This document shows, piece by piece, positions 1 to 4,518 of a stretch of DNA of 11,756 bases. Under the pieces are notes generated by a model. It was not told where the DNA came from and ran no database searches. It saw nothing but the letters and a program-made list of their open reading frames with translations. The DNA comes from Pseudomonadota bacterium. Its GTDB lineage: Bacteria; Pseudomonadota; Alphaproteobacteria; Rhizobiales; Rhizobiaceae. The stretch lies in contig JAEWOP010000129.1 of assembly GCA_023399635.1 (NCBI GenBank), positions 1-11,756 of the forward strand. Reading direction: 5' to 3'. Position 1 is the stretch's first letter; each line of letters starts with the position of its first letter. Both the position numbers and the translations under genes were made by a program.

Positions 1-128
1 GGGGGGCGCCGTGACACGATGACTGGGGACGTCGACCGTCTCGGCCTCTCCCATTCCCTCAGTCAAAAAATGCCTTCGTCTTGCGTCTCTTCCTTGACTT
101 CGCGCGGCTGATTTCTCAAATCGCCGGT
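1..128. other. Left-edge intergenic stretch, no gene supported
   Basis: No coding frame here can be tied to a protein family. A short open frame from the ATG at 19 gives about 30 codons with no recognisable motif. The reading frame of the downstream hydrolase can be extended back to a TTG at 81, but those extra 16 residues are not part of the fold seen in relatives. The stretch most likely holds the promoter of the hydrolase gene. Confidence 0.4.
94..121 (+). promoter_or_regulatory. Candidate sigma-70 promoter of the hydrolase gene
   Basis: CTTGACT (TTGACT at 94-99) matches the rhizobial -35 consensus. Sixteen bases later TCAAAT (116-121) matches TATAAT at four of six positions. Transcription would begin near 128-129, at the ATG itself, so the message would be leaderless. 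This fits the lack of a Shine-Dalgarno sequence before that ATG. The assignment is an inference from sequence match only. Confidence 0.25.
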
Positions 129-683
129 ATGAAAGCATCCGACGCCGATATCCTCATCATCCCTGGCTACACCAACTCGGGCCCCGCTCACTGGCAGTCC
201 CGGTGGGAGGCAAAACTCTCCTCCGCCCGCCGCGTGGAGCAGGCGGAATGGTCAAAGCCTGTGCGTGAGGAGTGGGTGGCAAAAATTGCCGAAGAGGTGA
301 ACTCCTCGACACATCCTGTGGTTTTGGTCGCTCACTCCCTGGGCGTGCCGTCCACGATCCACGCGATTCCTTTGTTTCGCAAGAAGGTTGCAGGCGCATT
401 CTTCGTCGCGCCGCCGGAGGTGGAAAACCCAGCTATACGACCGCGCCATTTGATGAGCTTCGGACCTTATCCGCGCGACCCATTGCCGTTTCCATCGATA
501 ACAATTGCCAGCCGAAACGACCCATTCGGCTCGTATGAACACGCAGACGATATCGCCAGCGCTTGGGGCTCGGCCTTGATCGACGCGGGCGAAGCCGGCC
601 ACATCAACGCGGAAGCCGGTTTTGGCCCCTGGCCTGAGGGAACGATGGTGTTTGCCCGGTTTCTGGCAAAGCTGCGGCCTTGA
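129..683 (+). CDS. RBBP9/YdeN-family serine hydrolase (alpha/beta fold)
   Basis: Predicted cytosolic alpha/beta hydrolase of 184 residues, a normal length for the RBBP9/YdeN family. The family signature is at the N-terminus (IPGYTNSGPAHWQSRWE, residues 11-27). The nucleophile elbow is VAHSLG with Ser70. The likely acid is Asp131 in SRNDPF and the likely base is His158 in AGHINAEAGFG, giving a complete Ser-Asp-His triad. There is no signal peptide or membrane segment. Family members hydrolyse small ester or amide substrates, but the natural substrate is generally unknown, so none is proposed. I chose the ATG at 129 because relatives begin close to the ILIIPGYTNS strand; an in-frame TTG at 81 would add 16 unsupported residues. 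There is no clear Shine-Dalgarno sequence at 129. The gene stands alone, convergent with the zeta subunit gene. Confidence 0.88.
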   Translation: MKASDADILIIPGYTNSGPAHWQSRWEAKLSSARRVEQAEWSKPVREEWVAKIAEEVNSSTHPVVLVAHSLGVPSTIHAIPLFRKKVAGAFFVAPPEVENPAIRPRHLMSFGPYPRDPLPFPSITIASRNDPFGSYEHADDIASAWGSALIDAGEAGHINAEAGFGPWPEGTMVFARFLAKLRP

Positions 684-695
684 CCCAGCGGACGC

Positions 696-733
696 AAAAA
701 TCGAGAAGGCCCGCGCCGATGACGCGGGCCTTT
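696..733. terminator. Bidirectional intrinsic terminator between convergent genes
   Basis: AAGGCCCGCG (706-715) and CGCGGGCCTT (723-732) form a perfect 10-bp stem around a 7-base loop. On the + strand the stem ends in TTT. On the - strand a run of five T (696-700 read in reverse) follows four to five bases after it. The hairpin lies between the hydrolase stop (683) and the zeta gene stop (754), so it probably ends both transcripts, with the better U tract serving the - strand gene. Confidence 0.75.
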
Positions 734-753
734 CACGTTAAAGCTTCAGCCGA

Positions 754-1062
754 TTATCTCGCCAGCTCAGCCACAGCATCCTGCAGATAAGCAAACATCT
801 TCTGGCGGATCTCTTCGTCAGACACCGAGACACCAGCGGCGTCGAAATCAGAACGTACCTTGCGGAAGACGTCCTCGTCTCCAGCTTCCTCGAAATCGGC
901 TTCAACCACTTCCGTGGCATAGGCCTCCGCATCCCTGCCAAGCAAACCCGCAGCCCATCGGCCAAGCGACTTGTTGCGGCGAACGAGTGCCTTGAACTTC
1001 TGCTCCTCGTCGAGAGCATATCGATTTTCAAAAGCGCGCTCGCGATCGCTCATGCTGGTCAT
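754..1062 (-). CDS. ATP synthase F1 inhibitor, zeta subunit (DUF1476)
   Basis: A 102-residue soluble protein of the DUF1476 family, which contains the zeta inhibitor of alphaproteobacterial F1Fo-ATP synthase, first characterised in Paracoccus denitrificans. The N-terminal inhibitory segment, functionally comparable to mitochondrial IF1, is recognisable in SDRERAFENRYALDEEQKFK (residues 5-24). It is followed by the family core RRNKSLGRWAAGLLG (28-42) and by ADFEEAGDEDVFRKVRSDF (55-73). The role expected from the family is to enter the F1 catalytic interface and block ATP hydrolysis while leaving synthesis running. Inhibitory strength is reported to differ between species, so it cannot be read from this sequence. 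A GGGAGA Shine-Dalgarno sequence a few bases upstream supports the ATG at 1062 over the second ATG at 1053. The gene is monocistronic and divergent from purC. I know of no well-fixed gene symbol. Confidence 0.9.
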   Translation of the reverse strand: MTSMSDRERAFENRYALDEEQKFKALVRRNKSLGRWAAGLLGRDAEAYATEVVEADFEEAGDEDVFRKVRSDFDAAGVSVSDEEIRQKMFAYLQDAVAELAR

Positions 1063-1393
1063 ATTCTGGTCTCCCGCTATCGGTAATGGATGCCATCATA
1101 AATCAAAACAAAGGCCAAAGTGCAATGCGCTATGTCAAGCGCCGGGAACGCGTGTTCCTACAACTTGGGTGCCCTCTTTTTTCCCATCTCGTGGTTAAAG
1201 AATGCGGACCTCGAGAACATCCGCGACGCGGAGTTGAGGTTGCCCCCGCGTGTCACACCACGCAGCATCAATCTCATTGGAGAGATCGCCTGAGAAAAGC
1301 CGCCGTCATTGTGAAATCCGTTCTTTTCCTTTAAGGGACCGCACAACCGTTATCCACTGCGCTGCACCGGCGCCAACAACGAGACATTTTGAC
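1063..1393. other. 331-base divergent intergenic region (zeta gene / purC)
   Basis: This region separates two divergent genes and must hold both promoters. For the - strand a candidate -10/-35 pair is listed separately. A second TTGACA lies at 1133-1138 on the - strand but has no good -10 at normal spacing. GGAAC (1145-1149) and GTTCC (1154-1158) form a small inverted repeat. I found no convincing purC promoter, no recognisable riboswitch and no conserved purine-regulator operator. An in-frame extension of purC upstream of 1394 is open back to 1250, but its residues do not look like SAICAR synthetase. Confidence 0.5.
1095..1125 (-). promoter_or_regulatory. Candidate promoter of the zeta inhibitor gene
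   Basis: Read on the - strand, TATGAT (1100 to 1095) matches the -10 consensus at five of six positions. TTGCAC (1125 to 1120) lies 19 bases upstream as a partial -35. The expected start would leave a 5' untranslated region of about 25 bases holding the GGGAGA Shine-Dalgarno sequence. The spacing is long and the -35 weak, so this is only a candidate. Confidence 0.27.
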
Positions 1394-2158
1394 ATGAACC
1401 GTCGCCGCCGTATTTACGAGGGCAAGGCCAAGATCCTGTATGAAGGTCCAGAACCCGGCACACTGATCCAGTTCTTCAAAGACGATGCCACCGCTTTCAA
1501 CAAGAAGAAGCATGACGTCATCGATGGCAAGGGTGTGCTGAACAACCGGATTTCGGAATACGTTTTCACGCATCTCAACAAGATCGGCATCCCGACGCAT
1601 TTCATCCGCCGCCTCAACATGCGAGAGCAGTTGATCAAGGAAGTCGAGATGATCCCCTTGGAGATCGTCGTGCGCAACGTCGCCGCCGGCTCGCTGTCGA
1701 CGCGGCTCGGGATCGAGGAAGGAACTGTCCTTCCGCGGTCGATCATCGAATTCTACTACAAATCCGACCAGCTCAACGATCCGATGGTGTCCGAAGAGCA
1801 CATCACCGCCTTCGGCTGGGCCAATCCCGCAGAGCTTGACGACATCATGGCGCTCGCCATCCGCGTCAACGACTTTCTATCCGGCCTTTTCCTCGGCGTC
1901 GGTATCCAGTTGGTCGATTTCAAGATTGAGTGCGGTCGCCTTTATGAAGGCGATATGATGCGCATCATCCTGGCGGATGAGATCTCCCCCGACAGCTGCC
2001 GCTTGTGGGATATCGAGACCAAGGAGAAGATGGACAAGGACCGGTTCCGTCGTGATCTCGGCGGCCTCGTGGAAGCCTATTCCGAAGTTGCCCGCCGGCT
2101 GGGTATCATCAACGAGAACGAACCGATCCGGGGAACCGGCCCGGTACTGGTGAAGTAA
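1394..2158 (+). CDS. purC: SAICAR synthetase (phosphoribosylaminoimidazole-succinocarboxamide synthase)
   Basis: Cytosolic enzyme of de novo purine synthesis that joins CAIR and aspartate with ATP to give SAICAR. The protein is 254 residues, the usual length for short bacterial PurC. It opens with RRRIYEGKAKILYEG, the N-terminal ATP-binding strand pair. Both family signatures are present: MIPLEIVVRNVAAGS (residues 88-102) and LVDFKIECGR (about 174-183). ADEISPDSCRLWD is the conserved segment after the second signature. I chose the ATG at 1394 because MNRRRRIYEGKAK is the normal family N-terminus; the frame is open further upstream but the added residues have no family match. The ribosome binding site is weak (GAG at 1381-1383). 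purS follows after 17 bases, so co-transcription is likely. Confidence 0.97.
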   Translation: MNRRRRIYEGKAKILYEGPEPGTLIQFFKDDATAFNKKKHDVIDGKGVLNNRISEYVFTHLNKIGIPTHFIRRLNMREQLIKEVEMIPLEIVVRNVAAGSLSTRLGIEEGTVLPRSIIEFYYKSDQLNDPMVSEEHITAFGWANPAELDDIMALAIRVNDFLSGLFLGVGIQLVDFKIECGRLYEGDMMRIILADEISPDSCRLWDIETKEKMDKDRFRRDLGGLVEAYSEVARRLGIINENEPIRGTGPVLVK

Positions 2159-2175
2159 ACAAGATGGGGACTGAA

Positions 2176-2418
2176 GTGATCAAGGCACGGGTAACGGTGA
2201 CGTTGAAGAATGGCGTTCTCGATCCGCAGGGGAAGGCGATCGAAGGCGCCCTTTCCAGCCTCGGCTTCGACGGCGTTGGCCATGTTCGTCAGGGAAAGGT
2301 CTTCGACCTGGAACTGGAAGGAACTGACAGGGCGAAGGCCGAGTCTGATCTTAAGGCGATGTGCGAGAAGCTACTGGCCAATACGGTCATCGAGAACTAC
2401 GCCATAGCGATCGACTGA
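2176..2418 (+). CDS. purS: FGAM synthase subunit PurS
   Basis: Small subunit (80 residues from the GTG) of phosphoribosylformylglycinamidine synthase. PurS forms a dimer that bridges PurL and PurQ and helps deliver ammonia from glutamine to FGAR. The conserved ARVTVTLKNGVLDPQGKAIE start, the SLGFDGVGHVRQGKVFDLEL centre and the CEKLLANTVIENYAI end are all typical. I prefer the GTG at 2176: GGGGA at 2166-2170 sits five bases upstream as a Shine-Dalgarno sequence, and relatives start with (V/M)IKARV. An in-frame ATG at 2164 would add four residues (MGTE) and has poorer ribosome-binding context. PurS is found with the short, Bacillus-type PurL, which this window also encodes. Confidence 0.95.
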   Translation: MIKARVTVTLKNGVLDPQGKAIEGALSSLGFDGVGHVRQGKVFDLELEGTDRAKAESDLKAMCEKLLANTVIENYAIAID

Positions 2419-2529
2419 CGTACGGAATTTTTCATCCTACCACGGCGCCGTTAGACAACGAGCGCTCATAGGATAACTACCCGGAGCCGCCTAAGCGTCC
2501 GGAAGCACCAGCAAAGTGGAGAGCCATTG
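2419..2529 (+). other. purS-purQ spacer with short inverted repeats
   Basis: The 111-base spacer holds a perfect 10-bp palindrome, ACGGCGCCGT (2442-2451). It lies inside a wider inverted repeat of ATCCTA (2434-2439) and TAGGAT (2469-2474). There is no T run after either, so this is not a standard terminator. A role in RNA processing or in setting subunit ratio is possible but unproven. Confidence 0.35.
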
Positions 2530-3201
2530 ATGAAATCCGCCGTTGTCCAGCTTCCCGGTCTTAACCGCGATCGTGACATGGTTGACGCTCTGACCAAGAT
2601 TTCCGGGCAAGCTCCGGTGACCGTTTGGCAGACCGAAACCGAAATCCCCGATGTCGACTTGATCGTCATTCCCGGCGGCTTCTCCTACGGCGACTATCTT
2701 CGCTGCGGAGCCATTGCCGCCAGGATGCCGGTGATGCAGGCCATTCGTGAAAAGGCAGGACAGGGCGTCAAGGTCCTGGGCGTGTGCAACGGCTTCCAGA
2801 TCCTTGTCGAGGCGGGTCTGCTGCCGGGCGCCCTGATGCGCAACACGTCCTTGCGCTTCGTTTGCAAGGAGGTGATGCTCGAGGTCGTGAATGCCGATAC
2901 CGACTTCACGCGCGCCTACGGCGAAGGTCAAATCATCCGCTGCCCGGTGGCCCACCACGATGGTAACTATTTTGTCGACGATGCCACCTTGGCCGCTATG
3001 GAAGACAAGCGTCAGATCGTGTTCCGCTATGCGCAGGGCACCAATCCCAACGGCTCGCTGAGCGACATCGCCGGCGTGATCAATGCTCGCGGCAATGTTC
3101 TCGGCATGATGCCGCATCCCGAAAATCTCATCGAAGCGGCTCACGGCGGGAAAGATGGCCGTGGGATATTCGCATCCGCTCTCGACGTGATCGCAGCCTG
3201 A
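2530..3201 (+). CDS. purQ: FGAM synthase glutaminase subunit PurQ
   Basis: Class I glutamine amidotransferase of 223 residues, the glutaminase partner of PurS and PurL in the ATP-dependent conversion of FGAR to FGAM. The nucleophile elbow is VLGVCNGFQIL with Cys86. The other triad members are His196 and Glu198 in MMPHPEN. The N-terminal SAVVQLPGLNRDRDM and the IPGGFSYGDYLRCGAIAA segment (residues 47-64) are diagnostic for PurQ rather than other class I glutaminases. The start is ATG 2530 with GGAGAG at 2518-2523, six bases upstream; the adjacent TTG at 2527 is not needed. It is separated from purS by 111 bases, more than the purC-purS gap, yet with no terminator seen between them. Confidence 0.97.
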   Translation: MKSAVVQLPGLNRDRDMVDALTKISGQAPVTVWQTETEIPDVDLIVIPGGFSYGDYLRCGAIAARMPVMQAIREKAGQGVKVLGVCNGFQILVEAGLLPGALMRNTSLRFVCKEVMLEVVNADTDFTRAYGEGQIIRCPVAHHDGNYFVDDATLAAMEDKRQIVFRYAQGTNPNGSLSDIAGVINARGNVLGMMPHPENLIEAAHGGKDGRGIFASALDVIAA

Positions 3202-3252
3202 TCCGTGGGGCACGATCAACGCTTCAGTTCCGGACAGCAATCAGGAATCACG

Positions 3253-3648
3253 ATGGTCTGGTTTTACGCCCGGAGCGCTAGCGTTTTAGCGACTGCCCTG
3301 CTTCTGCTGTCCGCCTGCCAGTCAGCAAAGTCCCCCACCCCTTCGCACCACCAGGCTGCCCTGCCAACCATGGAACGCGTGGCCTTGAATGCCAATACAT
3401 GCTGGTTCAAGTCTGGCGACGCGATGTTCTCAGCATATCGTTTGGCGCCTGAACTGAACTCCTTTTCCGGACGCCCTCGAATTCTGGCCGTCCCTCGCAA
3501 CAGCCCCGAATCGCGACCCGCGCTTGTCGTGCAGGCCGAAGGCAACCCTGCGAAACTTGATGCTTTCGGTCCGATGATGGCCGGCGCATCCGGTGATCGC
3601 ATTCGCCGGGATGTCCTCAAATGGTCTTCCGGGAGCTCCGGCTGTTGA
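3253..3648 (+). CDS. Small predicted outer-membrane lipoprotein, function unknown
   Basis: I do not recognise a named family. The 131-residue product has a short positive N-terminus (R7), a hydrophobic core (VLATALLLL) and the lipobox LSAC with Cys22, so it should be processed by signal peptidase II and lipidated. Gln follows the Cys, not Asp, which by the E. coli sorting rule favours the outer membrane. A Ser/Pro/His-rich linker (residues 23-35) leads to a small domain with NANTCWFKSGDAMFSAYRLA (47-66). Two further cysteines, Cys50 and the very last residue Cys131, could form a disulfide. I chose ATG 3253 because AGGA lies seven bases upstream and the lipoprotein signal begins there; an upstream GTG at 3205 would bury the signal. 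It lies 51 bases after purQ and may be read from the same transcript. Confidence 0.7.
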   Translation: MVWFYARSASVLATALLLLSACQSAKSPTPSHHQAALPTMERVALNANTCWFKSGDAMFSAYRLAPELNSFSGRPRILAVPRNSPESRPALVVQAEGNPAKLDAFGPMMAGASGDRIRRDVLKWSSGSSGC

Positions 3649-3810
3649 GCCGCTAGGCGAATATCGTTGTCAAAATGCTACACACGCTGGCTCTCATGAT
3701 TGGCCTGACGTGATCCAAGCACTAACGTGTTGCAGCAGCAGCAGGTACTTGCCTACTTTTGGCCACATTTGCGAGTCGGCGAGTTCCGCCGGTGAGATAG
3801 GCGCAGGGCT
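3649..3810. other. Intergenic gap between lipoprotein and PagL-like genes
   Basis: The 162 bases carry no supportable gene, no terminator and no clear promoter. A short in-frame CAG run (near 3731-3745) is too brief to matter. An open frame crossing it on the + strand overlaps both neighbours and has no family resemblance. Confidence 0.4.
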
Positions 3811-4410
3811 ATGCTTCGGATCACCATTGCAGGCATTTTAGCACTATTGCATTTGACAGCAGCCTCCCACGCGGCTGATCGCCCAGTACCAGGTGGGTCG
3901 TTTGATCGGGCGTCTTTCGTCGACGACAAGGCCCAAGTTTTCGATGAAGTCCGCTTTGGCGCTCTTACTTCGATCGACGAGGCCAACGAGGATAGTGGCA
4001 AGTTCGTCACAGGGATGGTGCTGTTTGACCCTTGGGGACACAACGAGGCCTTTGGGTGGGACAGGATCTTGAGGCCGCGCGTCCACATCGGCGGTACCAT
4101 CGCCACCGACGACAAACCAAACCAAGTCTTCGCCGGTCTCTCTTGGACCGCGCACCTGACGGAAAAATTCTTCCTCGAGCTCGGCTTAGGCGGCACGTTC
4201 CATGACGGACATTTAGACGTTGGGGACAACGACGATGGCCCGTTCCTTGGGTGTCGCGCCCTTTTCCGTGAATATATGGCTGCCGGTCTGAACCTGACGG
4301 AGAACTGGAGCCTAATTGCCCACATGGAACACTCCTCACATGCGAATTTGTGCGACGGCCCCAATGAAGGTCTGTCGCGTGCGGGAGTGATGTTGGGTTA
4401 CGCATTCTGA
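3811..4410 (+). CDS. PagL-like lipid A 3-O-deacylase / acyloxyacyl hydrolase family protein
   Basis: A 199-residue exported protein with a signal peptide (MLRITIAGILALLHLTAASHA, cleavage near 21/22) and alternating hydrophobic strands ending in the aromatic VMLGYAF, as in an outer-membrane beta-barrel. The C-terminal block HMEHSSHANLCDGPNEGL (residues 171-188) resembles the catalytic end of PagL, which removes the 3-O acyl chain of lipid A. His174 and Ser176 would be the His-x-Ser pair. The position aligning with the catalytic Glu of Pseudomonas PagL, as I recall it, seems to be Ser189, with Glu186 close by, so activity is uncertain. Cys148 and Cys181 could form a disulfide. Five of 22 leucines use TTA or CTA (for example L10, L12, L126, L135, L168), unlike the purine genes. 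It lies between purQ and purL with no obvious metabolic link. The ribosome binding site is weak (AGGG at 3805-3808). Confidence 0.75.
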   Translation: MLRITIAGILALLHLTAASHAADRPVPGGSFDRASFVDDKAQVFDEVRFGALTSIDEANEDSGKFVTGMVLFDPWGHNEAFGWDRILRPRVHIGGTIATDDKPNQVFAGLSWTAHLTEKFFLELGLGGTFHDGHLDVGDNDDGPFLGCRALFREYMAAGLNLTENWSLIAHMEHSSHANLCDGPNEGLSRAGVMLGYAF

Positions 4411-4518
4411 GGTCTCGACATCGGCGGACCGTAGACGCGCGGGGGGAAATTTCCTGTCGCGCCCTTTGCTTCCTTAGGCTAAAGAACCGCCAGACCTCGT
4501 CTCCAGTCAGAGTAGATC
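4411..4518 (+). promoter_or_regulatory. purL upstream region with palindrome
   Basis: This 108-base gap precedes purL. It contains a perfect 10-bp palindrome GGAAATTTCC (4445-4454) just after a run of G. A weak promoter-like pair, TTTCCT (4450-4455) and TAGGCT 19 bases later, overlaps it. No terminator for the PagL-like gene is seen, so transcription from upstream may also reach purL. The Shine-Dalgarno sequence of purL is poor (AGAG near 4507). Confidence 0.25.

Noticed and set aside
81..128. TTG start adding 16 residues to the hydrolase
   Set aside because: The extra residues precede the first beta strand of the fold and lack family support. TTG with no Shine-Dalgarno sequence is unlikely.
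1145..1170. EcfG (general stress) promoter beginning with GGAAC
   Set aside because: On both strands the TT of a -10 falls about 15 bases after GGAAC, shorter than the expected spacing, so the match is incomplete.
1250..1393. 48-residue N-terminal extension of PurC
   Set aside because: The frame is open, but PurC proteins start at MNRRRRIYEGKAK. The added residues show no conserved pattern, and the region is better explained as promoter and leader.
2491..3240. 249-codon open frame on the - strand
   Set aside because: Lies fully across purQ, whose catalytic residues and motifs are intact. The protein has no family resemblance and is rich in His/Asp/Gly as expected for an antisense shadow.
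3731..3745. CAG triplet run as a microsatellite
   Set aside because: Only about four units; expected by chance in G+C-rich sequence.
3593..3841. 82-codon open frame on the + strand across the gap between the lipoprotein and the PagL-like gene
   Set aside because: Overlaps both neighbours, has no ribosome site or motif and mixes intergenic sequence; not supported as a gene.
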